Positions 36,320-49,075 of a stretch of 64,000 bases of DNA are shown piece after piece. How positions within the stretch are numbered: the stretch's first letter is position 1; each line of letters begins with the position of its first letter. The notes below the pieces were generated by a model, which was given only the letters and a program-made list of their open reading frames with translations, made no database searches and was not told where the DNA came from. Location: positions 772,208 to 836,207 of the forward strand of contig JAQFVV010000207.1 in NCBI GenBank assembly GCA_028023455.1, written 5' to 3'. This DNA is from Epiperipatus broadwayi. Lineage: Eukaryota > Onychophora > Udeonychophora > Euonychophora > Peripatidae. The position numbers and the translations under genes were made by a program.

Positions 36320-36790
36320 CAGGGGTGGTCAACTTTTGTGTTCATAAGATCTACTTTTTATTTTTAAAATGTGTTGCGATCTACTTGTTATCATAGGCGA
36401 TCGACTTGTTGTCATAGGCGTAGTCTAAGTGGAGGGAGGTGTGAAATACATACTATTTTTACATATCTACCTAGTAAAGAATAACAATTATTTAATGGGT
36501 CAAAAACTCATGTCCAGAGAAATTAAAGCAACATGGTAATTATTAACAATATTTATTAATTCAAATTAGCTACATTAAGTCACGATTAAAAATATTATTT
36601 TCAATAATGATACGACTTCATCTATCTAGAATTGAAAAAAATTTTAGAACAAAAACAAAAATAACAAAAAATCTTGGCTTAATTTGTTTCATTCGTTACC
36701 CGACAGCTCTTGCCAGATTGGTCTCGTGATCGACCAAAATTGGCTTTGCGATCGATCGGTGGATCACGATCGACTTGTTGGACACCCCTG
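36320..36790. mobile_element. hAT-type MITE with 8-bp target duplication
   Basis: The termini CAGGGGTGGTC (36320) and GACACCCCTG (ending 36790) form imperfect terminal inverted repeats of the hAT type. Flanking 8-base words ACATATGG (36312-36319) and ATATATGG (36791-36798) match at 7 of 8 positions, the duplication length made by hAT transposases. The interior is non-coding, with subterminal repeats of GATCTACTTGTT/GATCGACTTGTT in both halves and an unusual CpG density at the right end (GATCGATCGG, CACGATCGAC). At 471 bases it cannot encode a transposase, so it must be mobilised in trans. Confidence 0.85.
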
Positions 36791-36798
36791 ATATATGG

Positions 36799-39271
36799 GA
36801 TTTAAGAACCATATACTCCAACCAGTTTACCAACCCACAAAAGCAACAAGGCATTCTACTAAATTAAATCATGTACTTCTATATTATAAAAGGCAATAAA
36901 ATAATTTAAATCAACTCCTTTCATTAATCCGCTTTAAATGTCAAAATGAACTCACAGCAGCAATAACTCTTATTTTAAGTTTACTTATAATCTTCACACA
37001 AATTATTTTAAATAAAATAAAAAATTATTAAATAATAATTTATAGTAAAAGTCTGACGTTGGCAATATAAACAAAATAAAAAAAGAATTAAAAAAAAAGA
37101 ATGCTTAATTGATAGTAAATTGATATAGATTTATAGAAACACAATATACATAAATGAAAAAAGAAAATCGTAATCAATATAAATAAATTTTCCACTTTTA
37201 AGATATTTTATTATAGCAAAAACTTATAAGTAATTAAGATCAGGTAATTTAGTTTTAAAGATCATCTTGATTTGAAATATTGAATAAGAAATATATATAT
37301 ACGAAAAAGATCGTCTTATTGACTACTAGCAGATATCTCTACTCAAAAAATTTTGTGGCCTCCAAAAGTACTTCAGAAAATATTTGATTATCATCACAAT
37401 TGATTGATTCTGTTGGTAACAAAATGTATTTAGCTATAAGAAGTCAAAGAATAGGCCATCAGTAGGCGTTTGATACATATAAACACTAGCATATATAAGT
37501 AATATAAAAATTATATTTTAAACTGAGTAATCGAAAGACAAATGTATAAAAAGTAAACCATTAAAGAAAAAAAACTTTTTCATTAAAAAAAATAATAATT
37601 GTTTGTTCCTTTTAATTTGTCCCTTGCTTCATTTTTTCAAAAATAATTTGTTGCAAAAAACACACAAATATGATTAAAGAGTTTTTTTTTTCAAAAAAAT
37701 CTTTTTAAGATTTATTACTATGTTAACAAGGAAAGGCTTTTAATCGTGAATTTCAAATAAATCATTTGATTAATCATAGTTATATCAACGCTAAAAGAGA
37801 AATGTATTAAACCCTTATAATATATATATATATTATTAAGTAAAGAGGCATTATTCATTACGAGTAAAAAAATTACTTAATCAAATAGTAAACTGGCATA
37901 TAGAACACTTGAATTTGTCTACCGCAAGAGAAACGTATTTTTGAATAACATGGGTTGCTACATTGTGCATCACCAACATTTTGTTCAATTTTCTTTTCTG
38001 GAGAGCAAACGGCTAGTTTAGTAACTAAACATCATCTTTATGATTAACTTAATATACTTCTAATGATATACAAATATATATGCAAAAATGGCGTGACATT
38101 GTGTGATGATATATATATAAAAGCACATATTTGTAAATAAATTTTAAAAAAAGACGTTTAAATAAATACTTGTATATTTCTAAGCTTAAATAACATGAAT
38201 GGAATAATTTCATTTTGTCTTTTAATTACTTTTATTTTTTAGCAGCTAAAAAAAATGAACTTTTCTATTTGTTATTGATTGTTAATCTGGTGGGTCTCTT
38301 GATTTCTAAGTTGTTGTGGTTTTTTATTTTTTATTTTTGGGGGGGGGGGGCATAAAACAATTCATAAATACTATTTTTGTTCTCAGAATAAACTTTTTAT
38401 TTCTTTTATAATTATATGCTGCTAGAAACTTAAGCAATTATTAAATTTAAATCATAACTGTTAATTTTAATATATATATATGAAAATATTTCCAGATTTC
38501 ATATCTAAATAGTTTACAAAATTTTTCAGTGATATTGCTAGGATAAAAAGAAGGAATTTCCTCTCATTCATGTCTGTAGCCTAAATTGTTATCCTGATAT
38601 TGGGATATATTCTGTATTGATATACACTATTCAATTATATATTATTCAAGAATACTAAGTAAGCAAAAAAAAAATGTAAATAAACACAAGATAAAAACAT
38701 TAAAATTACTAAATGTAATACTTACTATACAGAAAAAGAATCAGAATTAAAACCAATTCTTTTTTTATGTTTGTAATCTTTGTTGCTTGTATATATGTAT
38801 TTTTAAACATATTTGATTATTGTAAATGTAATACATTTTGCAATACAGATATTCATTTTCCCACATTACAATACTTTGTACAATCACATTTATTACTAAT
38901 ATTTCTTTAACATACATTGAAAGCACTGAAGTTGATATGGAGGTAAAAACATTAATAAAACTATAAATGCTAAAGCTTGTTATTAAGAACATTATTACAT
39001 TTTCATAGAAAAAAACAAGTTATTAAAGAAAAAGAATGTCAACCAGATTACGAGTTACTACAATGACAATCTGATATTTTACTACTCATTTTACTCAAAA
39101 AATAAAGATATGGTGTAATAAATTTTTATTATTTTTATTTTTTGAGTGAATGTGATTGAATGAAGTTTTCAATGTATTATTAATAATTATATTTTTAAAA
39201 AAATTTTGTTTATACTGTAAGCTTAGTTTATATATGAATATCATACTTATAAAAGCATTTATATTATATAT
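36799..39271. other. AT-rich DNA, no gene; G12 homopolymer
   Basis: A run of 12 G stands at 38339-38350, the only such run on the plus strand that I saw. TA runs occur near 37820 and 38110. No ORF of note. Confidence 0.45.
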
Positions 39272-39683
39272 ATCATCATCAACAAACATTATCAATCCAC
39301 TGCAGGATAGTCTCTCCAAGTTCAATCCATCTTCTCTGGTCTTTAACTTCTCTTCTCCACATCACCCCTGCACATTTTCTTATTTCATCCACCCATCTCA
39401 CATAAGGTCTCTTTCTGAGTCTTTTACAATCTCTTGGAATCCAGTTTAAGATTTCAATTGTCCATCTATTATCATCTCTTTTAGCATTCTGTCCAGCCCA
39501 ACTCCACTTCAGTCTTTTAATTTGTTCAATGAGGTCTGTAACATATGTTTGTTCTCTTAATCATATATTGTGTTTTCAATCTATTCTTGTTATTCCCAAC
39601 ATGCATCTCTCCATACTTCTTTGAGTATTTGAAGTCTCTGTATTGCTCTTATATTAAGTGTCAAAGTCTCAGATCCATAAGTA
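39272..39683 (-). mobile_element. RTE-type LINE 3' end (copy 2)
   Basis: This is closely similar to the copy at 4613-5080 over about 400 bases: ATC run at 39272-39280, then ATTATCAATCCACTGCAGG, CACATCACCCCTGCACA, CTTGGAATCCAGTTTAAG, CCAGCCCAACTCCACTTCAG and CCCAACATGCATCTCTCC. On the minus strand it encodes the same RTE C-terminal tail (sense LKWSWAGQNAKRDDNRW, IEILNWIPRDCK). It is truncated at the 5' side at about 39683 within the GSETLT coding segment. Confidence 0.8.
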
Positions 39684-41229
39684 ATATATATTGTATATGT
39701 GGATTAGTGGTCTGTGCTATCTACACAGTTTCATAATTGATAGAGAATCTAACTTGGAATTGGGTGGTACCAGGATCAATTCTTGTTTTCACAAATCTGG
39801 CCTTCAAACTTTTTATGAACATCTGACCAATAAAGTTTTTAGTGCTCTGTGCTTATAAAACAGTTTTGTTAGATTAAAATAAGAAATATATTAAATTCAT
39901 ATCTTGAAGTGGATTAGTTAAATATATTAGGAACTGCACTTTAAATACTTTGGGTGGATTGATGTGACAAGTTATAAATTTTATTTGAGCTCAATGATGT
40001 GCCAATATTTAGTTTATAGCAGTCAAAAGAATGGGTTACTGTTGCTAAAATTATATATGCTTTTATGGCTTATTTTAAATACATGTTTCACTTACACATA
40101 TGTGTGAATGAAGTATGTGTTAGCTAAATAAATATTTGCAATAGGATTTAGATATAATAATAACAATAAGTTATTGGTGCATATAAGGTTATTATGCTAA
40201 ACTTAAAGCCTAACTTTATATTTGGCTAAATTTTACTTTAAAGACAATTAATAATAAAAAGTGAAATGGAAGAGGAATATGTTATTATAAATGCATTATT
40301 AAAAAAAGTTAATTTTGTATTTATATGAAATAAAGTAGGAATTTGTTATTTAAAGTTATATATATATTCTAACCTTGACTTGTGCATCCTCACTTCAGAA
40401 TAGTATATGATATAAAATAAAACAGGTTCTAGCTCAGTTAATAATTAATAAATAAAATATTCAGCATTAAAATTAAAATGTTTCACTAGCTCAAATTTAA
40501 AATACGAATAAGGTTCAGTTTATAAAAATAAATTAAATAAATATTTAATATTTTCATGAGACTTGAAGTGAAAATACAGGTGACAAGATAGATTACATTG
40601 AGCCAATATTCCACAGGATACTACCTCAATGGCAAAAGAACACTATCCCCCCTTATTACTATTTCAAATAACAAACTCATAGTATTCTTACGACTTTAAT
40701 AATCACTAAGATTAAACTAATAATTACATCTTAATCTTCTATTCATAATAATCTAGCTCAAATAAAATCTCAGGTTTATAAAGTTTATTCTAAGTTAATA
40801 AAATATGGTAGTAAAATATGAGAAGGGATTTTATGTCATAATCTACTACACTGAAACTAATAATAATCAATAATAATAATAATATTCTTCATTGTGTAAC
40901 TACTACTGGATATCTTTTCTTTTCATTATATTTTTATTACCATAATAAAATAATAAAATAATTTTATATAATATTTTATCTTCATGTAATAATATAATAA
41001 ATACGTGGTAGCATATGATAATCTGATAAACAAAGGATGTGTGGCAACTGATAGTATATAATTCAGTATACTATTGTGATAACTGATTTATGACCAATAA
41101 AACAATGTAAAATTATAATTATTTAATTAAAAAAATATCAATAAATATTTAAATTCTTAAATAATTCTCTATTTATCTTTTGTGCAAAATTATATATTTG
41201 TTTCAATTGTTATGAATATATCGTGATTT
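39684..41229. other. AT-rich DNA, nothing recognised
   Basis: No gene or named repeat was seen. AAT/ATA-rich simple sequence lies near 40860. Confidence 0.4.
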
Positions 41230-44200
41230 CATGCAGTGAAGTGGAGAAATAAACAATCCAGACACAAAAATTTAAAAAACAAATTTTAACAAAGTTTATT
41301 AAGAACAACAAATAAAAAATAAACAATTTATGTACATTATTTACAATGGATATCCTTATTTTATTCTTACATTTTTATCTACTAGGTTATAAAAAATAAT
41401 TTATAGTTTAGTTATATCTTTATTTAGACTTAAGACAAAATAAAATGTTATCATTTAGTTTCTTGTTATGGTTAATTTATTACAAATATATTTACTTATT
41501 TTGTTAGCAAAATATTTCATCCTTAATATTATTAAACTATCTTATTTTTAAAACATTCATAGGAAAACATTCTACAGAAAAACAAAATTAACTTTATAAT
41601 GAGTATGGATTTCTCAAAATATTAAAAAAAATTTCATCTTGCAAATTCAAAGATGTTACATAAAATATTCATCCAAAATTCAGTACTAGATTTTAATGTT
41701 TTATCACACGATGTTTCCTAATCATAACATATTCTTATTTAGCCTTACTTTAGTATGATGTAAGTATAATAATCAATATATTCCTGTAATTCAATAAACA
41801 AAAAAAAAATACTATGCATATTCCCCACATTTATTGTATATTATTGTATTTTAAAAATATGCAATACTTATTTTTCTCTTAAAAATAAAAAATAAAATAA
41901 AGCATTCAAAAATAATTAACATTTTAAAGAAAATGTCTTTGTTTAGATACTCTATTTTAAAAATTTATATTTCATTTCCGAAATAAATTCAAATATATAT
42001 TCTATGATTCTTTCCTCTCCTTTAGGCTTCATTGGACTTTCAATTTTAAGTTATAAAATTCTGTTCCTTATAAGCAAATAAACCAATCTTATACAAAACG
42101 ATAGCATAACCTAAGTTCTAAATTATTTATTATTTCTTTTAAAAATATCTTACTAAAACGATGCAGTTACATGAAATAAAGATAGCAAAATAGATGTATA
42201 GGATTTAAGGAAGAAAGCTAGAGTATCACTCATAATATATCTCAAAAAACATGGCACAGTGCAAAGAGGTATGACCTTTACCTGTCTAATAACCTCTAAT
42301 ACATGAACGATGTTAAAGCTATTTCTTCAGCTTTATTAGAACATCAAATATTTAAAGAAATATAAAACACTGTCCAAATAAAATGTGTACCAGTCATAGG
42401 GCTTTGTTAACTATGCTGATATCCACATAAAGACTAAGTATTATTTCTATTCCTTATCATATCCTATTTCTTAAAAAACATCATCGTGGTTTCCTGTTCA
42501 CTAAGTACTTCCAAGCCACTATCTCAACATTATTTCTCAAGATTTTCCACATCTTACATCGATAAATAGTTATCTGCATTTACAAAAACAATAAATAAAA
42601 TTCATTGATAATTAAACAATCTAGCTGTTCCATAAGAAAAGTCTGTCCACTTCATCATTCTGTATGCTTAATCATATATAATCTAATCAGACAATATTTG
42701 AATATCCAATAACATGAAAAGTTTTAAAAGAATCACATAACTATTTGTTATTATGTTGGATTATATCATTAATATAAAAAAAATCGTCGTATGCATATTT
42801 TCAAATCAATCCTATCTCATAATGTTTTTTAAAATGTTGTATGAAATGCATTACATATAATTAAAAAAAAACTTTTACACTTCATTTTTACGATTCATAG
42901 ATGATCTAAAGAAAACAAAAATATACATTATAAATTATTAATAATCATTACTATTACCAAAATAACCTTTATCTGGCCATCATATTCAGTAGGCTTCTTC
43001 ATCCACTAGATACCGATCATTGCAAACAAAGAAATATACACTCATACACTTTATCTTAAAATATATTCTTATCTAAATTATTAGATTATTCCATTATAAA
43101 ATTTTATATCATCAACAAATTAATGTTTTCCTAATCTTATAAAAAAAATTTAGATTTAAACTAGGTTAATAAAATAAAAGGAATCAAAACTATAATTACA
43201 TATTTTCTTGACAATAGTACCTGATAAGTCCAAAATGTTGGTTATTTTCTCTAGAGTTTTAAAATATTCTCCTCCAAGCGCGTTAAAGTTTAAAATAAAA
43301 TAAATATTAATCCATTTAGTAAAATTTATAGAAAATAATCCTTGGTTTTAGTATTTAGGATGATAATTATTAAATCATAATATTAATTAATCCCGTGAAA
43401 TTTCTTCAATATTCTCTGCCAATATTCTCTGCAGCGTATCCGATGCATCTTCCATCTAATTTAGCTTTAAAAATATTCGATAAACTTTTAAGTACTATTT
43501 GTATTTTCATGGATCCATCTTTTATTCAACTATATGTTCACTTTTTTATATATGTTTCCTTCTTAATACATTTAAACTTTTGTTTGGTATTTTTTATATA
43601 TCACTTTTTTCAAAAAAAACTTCAAGTACTTTTAAACAAATGTTTTCTAAATACATTTTAAACAATTCTAAGACTGGAGGTTTTAATATCAAAAACTCTT
43701 CAGTAACATATTCTCCTGGGTTCTTTCTTTAATTCTTGAAAATATTTTTAAAAAAAAAAATGTTACCTTCAGAAAGGATATAACATTTTACTCCTTTTGA
43801 TATAATATTATATAAAATGATTCATAAGATATAATTGTCTTATTACTATGTTTAAAAAATAAATCTTGGATAAACTTATCTAAATAATAATGTGTCTCCA
43901 ATTTTTCCCTTTTAAACAGAAAATAACTTTGCACTGTATCAGTATAATGTCCGTACTATGATTTTTATCACTAGACTAGTTCTCCGGTGAAGCACTAATA
44001 AAGCTGTATCAAAATATTCCAAAAACATTTTTATATTATTAGAATTTATATCCATTTTATTCTACAGTATATCCATCTTTTCATTGCGAAGTTTAGGTCA
44101 AATTTCAGATAAAATAATCCTGGCAAGTACTTTAAAAAACTAGCAAACCATTTTCACGAAGTTTCTAAATATATTATTTTTTAAAGTCTCTTTTGCAAAA

Positions 44201-44350
44201 TACTTCTTAAAAATTATCAATTAGTTTCTGCAAATAAAACTATAGGAAAGTATTAAAAGTATTAAAAATTGACTAAAATAAAAATTTTAAAAATACTATC
44301 TCTTTGATAGCTGCTAATATACCTTTCTCTGGTTTCAATACATTATTAAA
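41230..44350. other. G-poor, unidentified block of about 3.1 kb
   Basis: The plus strand has clearly more C than G through most of this block, like the minus-strand LINE at 29.7-32.3 kb and unlike neutral flanks. That fits an old minus-strand retroelement whose sense strand is A- and G-rich. No RT, nuclease or integrase motif survives in the frames I read. The plus-strand open frames at 43395-43732 are low-complexity (Phe/Leu/Ile-rich) and look like shadows. The left edge CAGTGAAGTGGAGAAATAAA may be a terminus. Confidence 0.3.
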
Positions 44351-45392
44351 TCTCCCCTGATAACCCCATGCAATTCATATTTATAGTCTGTAAGAATACC
44401 TTATTTGATTGGTTGATTCTTATTTTAGCTTGAGAACAAATTTACATATATTTTTAGTTTTACAGAATTATATTTGAAAATAAAAATTATGACGTAATGA
44501 ACTTAAAATATTATTTAAAATACTACTTTTAAATCATTAATTATTTTATTAAAATTATTTAAACATTTAAAATAACTTTTAAAATAACTTTAATAACCTA
44601 TTCCATTCTTAATATTCCATTTATCTAGTTTTATTTAAACAAAATATTTAATTTTTTTTTTATTAATTGTATTCATCTTTATTACATTATTTAAAACATT
44701 ACATACAATAGTTAACTTAATATTTATTATTATTTGCTTTCATGGTAGGCAATAATTCTATCCAATTCTATAATATAACTTTCAAAATATTTTAAACTTT
44801 GTTATTAATTCAAACAAGCGTGTGTGTGAAAGTATGCATTATACAAGTCACATGATCAATAACTTTGACAGACGATTTTTAATCTATTTCATAGAACTAG
44901 GTATAACTCTCACCATCACAAAACTAATTTTTAAAATATACAATATTAATTTTGATTATTAAACATAGTTTATAAATTTAAATACTGTATAACATTTATT
45001 TATCTATACGTTTAAGACTATTAAAATTGAGCTTATTAAACATACTTTTAAATATTTATAGCTGAGTTATTTATTATGGCCAGCTTTTACAACCATATGA
45101 AATAATATCTTTAACTACTTTTAAATGATTCGCTATAATTTTATATACTACGTATTTGCTTTAGCCTCAAATTGTACTTTATAACATAATTGACAAACTA
45201 TAATTAATAAATCAAAAGAACATATTTTAAAATTTAAAATTTTTAGTAATTGACTGAGATGGACTATTACTAACCTATAGAAAAGGGCACAATATATATA
45301 CTTAAAGGTTTTAATAATAATGATTAAAAGTTTATTTTAAACATAAAAAAATCAACAGTATTTTAAAAATTTATAAAAAGACATTTTGATCA
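44351..45392. other. AT-rich DNA, nothing recognised
   Basis: No gene or repeat was identified. Confidence 0.4.
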
Positions 45393-45406
45393 AGAAATAA
45401 TGTATT

Positions 45407-45510
45407 TTTTTTCTCATGTGTCATAACATCAGCGGGGAAGCGAACCCACTATCCCGGGACAACTGCTTGTAAAGCAGCTGTTGCTGACCTCTCAACCACT
45501 AATGCTTGAC
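45407..45510 (-). mobile_element. complete tRNA-derived SINE with poly(A) and target duplications
   Basis: On the minus strand the element starts GTCAAGCATTAGTGGTTGAG, with an A-box-like AGTGGTTGAGAGG, then an anticodon-like arm GCTGC-TTTACAA-GCAGT (TAC in the anticodon position, as in tRNA-Val), then GGTTCGCTTCC, which matches the B-box consensus except for one base. It ends in an A-run. The same 14-base word AGAAATAATGTATT lies on both sides (45393-45406 and 45511-45524). The T-arm pairs poorly and the acceptor ends do not pair, so it is a retroposed tRNA-like sequence rather than a working tRNA. Poly(A) plus a 14-bp duplication points to L1-type mobilisation, consistent with the L1/Tx1-like copies nearby. 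Confidence 0.8.
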
Positions 45511-45524
45511 AGAAATAATGTATT

Positions 45525-46009
45525 GGCAAAAATATTTTTAGATTTAACCAGAAAGTCCCATTATTATAAACTAGTCCCAAGGATATTATTGATATAAATT
45601 AAGTTTTTTCTTTAAAACTGGTTTTTTCTATTTTTCTCTTCAATGTCATGTGACTAGTATAGTAAACAAAATAATTTTGGCTGAATGAGTGTTTAGTAGG
45701 GGTATAAGGCTTCTAATTATTTGTATCATTATGCAAATATGAAAAATAATTACTGAAGGATCATTATGCCTCATAGAAGTAACAACAATTTATGGCAGAA
45801 GAAATAATGAAACCTCATCTTGACCACCTAATAATATTTGTGACCAAAAAAAAAACTAGCACTCAATTTGACTACATCTGGTCTATTCCTACATTTTCTC
45901 ATAGAGCTCTAAACAATGGTGACAATAATTGTTGTCTATCCTTAATTTATTTAATTTGCTTGCACTAACTTTTTAACAAAAAAAACCTTTTATTGTATAT
46001 ATATACACA
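45525..46009. other. AT-rich DNA, nothing recognised
   Basis: A short (TA)(CA) run at 45996-46012 borders the inverted PLE end. Confidence 0.4.
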
Positions 46010-46523
46010 CACTCCTATGTTTTGACAGTCTTCAGGCGAAGCTATAATGAACAAAATAAAATAAAATACATAACTATATAAATAATACCATAAAAATGTA
46101 AATAATAAAAAACTAAAATCAACATAAAATATATAACAAAACCTAATAAAACTGAAATAAATATAATTAAACCAAAATAAAATAAAATATACAATATAAA
46201 TTATACATGTGTATTCCTAACTATATACATACATATCCAAGAACAACTATTAATCCAAATGTAGTATTTATTTTATTATGTTTAATAATCTAATTACTTT
46301 TATTCCTTATAAACTTAAACTTTATTTTTATTAGCCACAAAATCAATAAAATATTTAATAATGTTATATGCATATAATTGTCATTTCAACAATAATTCAT
46401 TCATTAATATTTATTTTAATTTTTAAATCATAGAATATCTATTATTTCCTTAGACTTTCTTCTGTTAAAATTAATATTTTATATTTATTATTATTATTTG
46501 AATATCTAAAACCTATAAACATT
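46010..46523 (-). mobile_element. Penelope-like element 3' region, inverted arm, outer part
   Basis: The reverse complement matches 53110-53690 of the plus-strand PLE along its length. Landmarks are GTTCATTATAGCTTCGCCTG near 46050, a word like ATACACATGTATA, AATGACAATT.CATG and GAATATCTAAAACCTATAAA at the inner end. It is non-coding and is interrupted at 46523 by the foldback repeat, resuming at 47751. The terminal CTGAAGACTGTC with its short hairpin is presumably the element's 3' end. Confidence 0.75.
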
Positions 46524-47750
46524 AAAAACAGGCAAAACTCTCCATACAGTAGTGCCACTCAGTGCCAACCAGAGTAATCAATGGATGCCAGAAGGCTTGT
46601 GCATAAAATCCTCATTCTAGTGCCTACTCATCCATTATCCCCAGACTAGTTTCTGATTTGTGGCCTTCATCAGTGAGGAACTTTGGATCTGACAGCACTG
46701 CATCTAGATCTTAGGATCTAATGCAACCCTCCAGCAGCCATCTTTTATCTCTACTTAACTACAAAACTATGAAATTGAAAACCCAATAATATTTTCAATC
46801 TAAGATCAGTAGCTTATATAGTCATATGGGTCTGAACTGGGTTCAGACCCTGATGGATAATTGCATTAGATCCTAAGACCTAGGTGCAGTGCTCCCAGAT
46901 CCAAAACTCCTCACTGACAAAGGTCACAGGCTAGTAAGGGTTCAGACTCATATGACTATATAAGTTATTGAGCTTAGATTGATAATATTATTGTGTTTTC
47001 CAATTTTATTTTCATAGTTTTGTTGTTAAGTAGGGATAAGGATGGCTGCTAGAAGGTTGCATTATCCTAAGATCTAGGTGCAGTGCTCTCAAATCCAAAG
47101 GCTACCAGATAGAAACTAGTCTGGGGATATTGGATGAGTAGGCTAGATGAGGATTTTATGCACAAGCCTTTTGGCATTCATTGTTTACTCTGATTAGCAC
47201 TGAGTGGCACTACTGTATGGAGAGTTTTGCCTGTTTTTAATAACAGTTATGTGCTAGCATAAGAAATAGTGATCATGTGATATTTAATGGCTTAACACCA
47301 ATCCTGCCTAATAGGATAGTTGTGTCTATGGCTGTTAAAGAGCCAAAGACACCAAAATGTATGGATATTGAACTGGGTTTAGACCCATATGACTATATAA
47401 GCTATTAAGCTTAGATTGATAATATTATTGTTTTCCCAATTTTATTCTCATAGTTTTGTAGTTAAGTAGAGATAAAAGGTGACTGCTGGAGGATGGCATT
47501 AGATCCTAAGATCTATGTGCAGTACTTTCAGATCCAAAGCTCCTCACTGATGGAGGCCATGAGCCCAAAACTAGTATGGGGATATTGGATGAGTAGGCAT
47601 TAGATGGGGAGTTTATGCACAAGCCTTCTGACATCAATTGATTACTCTGGTTGGCACAATGAATAACTACTATATGGACAGTTTTGCCTGTTTTTACTAA
47701 CAGGTATGTGCTAGCATAAGAAATAGTGATCATGTGATGTTTAATGGTTT
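46524..47750. repeat. family A foldback composite inserted in the PLE arm
   Basis: Three units lie in the order reversed (46524-46855), forward (about 46856-47285), forward (about 47290-47750). Shared landmarks are CTCCTCACTGA, GATCCTAAGA.CTAGGTGCAG, GACTATATAAG.TATT.AGC, AGTTTTGCCTGTTTTTA and, at the unit ends, AAATAGTGATCATGTGAT. The insertion is bounded by AACCTATAAACATT (46510-46523) and AACCTATAAATATT (47751-47764), a 14-base target duplication with one mismatch. The uninterrupted target is seen at 53130-53150 on the other PLE arm. The small minus ORF at 47506-47733 is a by-product. No protein is encoded. Confidence 0.75.
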
Positions 47751-47790
47751 AACCTATAAATATTGTAATCTTTTAAACTTACCCAGTTTA
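47751..47790 (-). mobile_element. PLE inverted arm resumes after the foldback insertion
   Basis: CCTATAAATATTGTAATCTT and the next six bases match the reverse complement of 53125-53150. Similarity fades beyond about 47790. Confidence 0.6.
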
Positions 47791-48409
47791 CTTTAATTTT
47801 TTAAAAACATGTTTTTCTTTTTTATCACATAAAAAAGAGTTTCAATAATATACTTTATTATACAAAAAATAATGGTTTTGCCAGTATTACAATGGCATGA
47901 CTGGTCTAACAAATGTGTTATCAATTAGAAAAAAAACTTACGGTCTTGTTGAAATAGGTTTACAAATTATTACTTACTGGGTAGATTTTAACATAGATGA
48001 TTACATTACGATTAAAGGAGATACGATTAAATAAAAAAATTTTACAGTATGAAAATATTTACATTAGCAATTATACATTTATTATTTGCAATGATTTCTT
48101 TTTATTTATCCTTGGGTTCCAAATAAAAAAAAACACGGTTTAAAACTATATAGCTTTGGAACAAACAGATATATATTATTGTTGCAATTCATACAAATTG
48201 TTAGATAAGTACCTGATAAATGTAAACTTCTAAACTATGTATTTGCTTATGTTGTATTTTCATTGTCTGAGGGGTTAGTTCATCAGTTTACATACTTTTT
48301 TATTGAATTAAAATATATCCTTTGGACTATTCAATACACAGATGTGGTGTTTAAAAAACCATTGAAATTGGATATGTAAACAACAAAAAATAATAATAAT
48401 TGTTCTTGT
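47791..48409. other. AT-rich DNA, possibly LINE 3' UTR
   Basis: No coding signal was seen. It lies between the resumed PLE arm and the recognisable 3' coding end of the L1/Tx1-like LINE, so it may be that LINE's 3' untranslated region; the T-rich stretch near 47800-47830 could be its A-tail. Confidence 0.3.
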
Positions 48410-48502
48410 TACAGCAAAATTCATTATTTGTTTTTTTGAGGTTATGGTTTGGTTTTTAATAGTGATCATATAGCAGCAAATATATCTGGATTTGTAATTT
48501 TG

Positions 48503-49075
48503 TCATCTCATAGCCTTAAGTTGTTTGAGCTTATTAGAGAGTGTGGCTGGTTGTCTTGTGGTATTGTTTCCAAGGCAGAAAGTACATTTGGTGCACCAAA
48601 AACTATATAAACAAAAAGTTGCTGCATGAGCTGCTGGTATTGAGTCTTTACTGAGTGTCTCTATTAGGTTATCTAGTGTGATATTATTTTGCCTATATGT
48701 GTTAATCATAATTTCTCAGGTATTTGTCAGAGCTGTGCAGGTGTAAAATAGGTGCTGTCGTGTTTCTTCTTCCATGTGGCACAAGGAACAAAAAACATCA
48801 ATTTTGTTGTAAAACCTGTGGTATTTAAGAAAATATAAGGTAGGTAGGGCATGAAGATTTACCTTTAAAAGAAAATGAAAAAATTTGGGTTCCAATAACA
48901 ATTTTTTGAATCGCTGCATCAAACGACTGTTGTTCATATTTAGCATAGGTGAGTGAGAATCAGTAATTATGTCTGGGCACAGCATATTATAAATAGTCCA
49001 ATAGGTGTATCTACCAACACCCAAAAAAGACACCTGATCATAAATGCTTTGAAGTTGGTTTATGACCAAAAACAA
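48503..49075 (-). pseudogene. L1/Tx1-like C-terminal region with zinc motif (copy 2)
   Basis: Two frames are split by a stop near 48715. The first (48716-49075) reads KLLLEPKFFHFLLKVNLHALPT then C.LC....ETRQHLFYTC, a CCHC-like motif. The second (48503-48709) reads LIETLSKDSIPAAHAATFCL followed by YSFW..KC, a short C-terminal signature present in all four copies of the family here. Confidence 0.75.

Noticed and set aside
39156-39736. Plus-strand ORFs of 97 and 63 codons
   Set aside because: They are antisense to the RTE C-terminal coding relic on the minus strand.
43395-43732. Two overlapping plus-strand frames rich in Phe, Leu and Ile
   Set aside because: Low complexity, overlapping each other in different phases and inside a G-poor block; more likely shadows of decayed minus-strand sequence.
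45407-45510. Functional tRNA-Val gene
   Set aside because: The anticodon arm and boxes are good, but the acceptor ends do not pair, the T-arm is poor, and poly(A) plus target duplications show a retroposed SINE.
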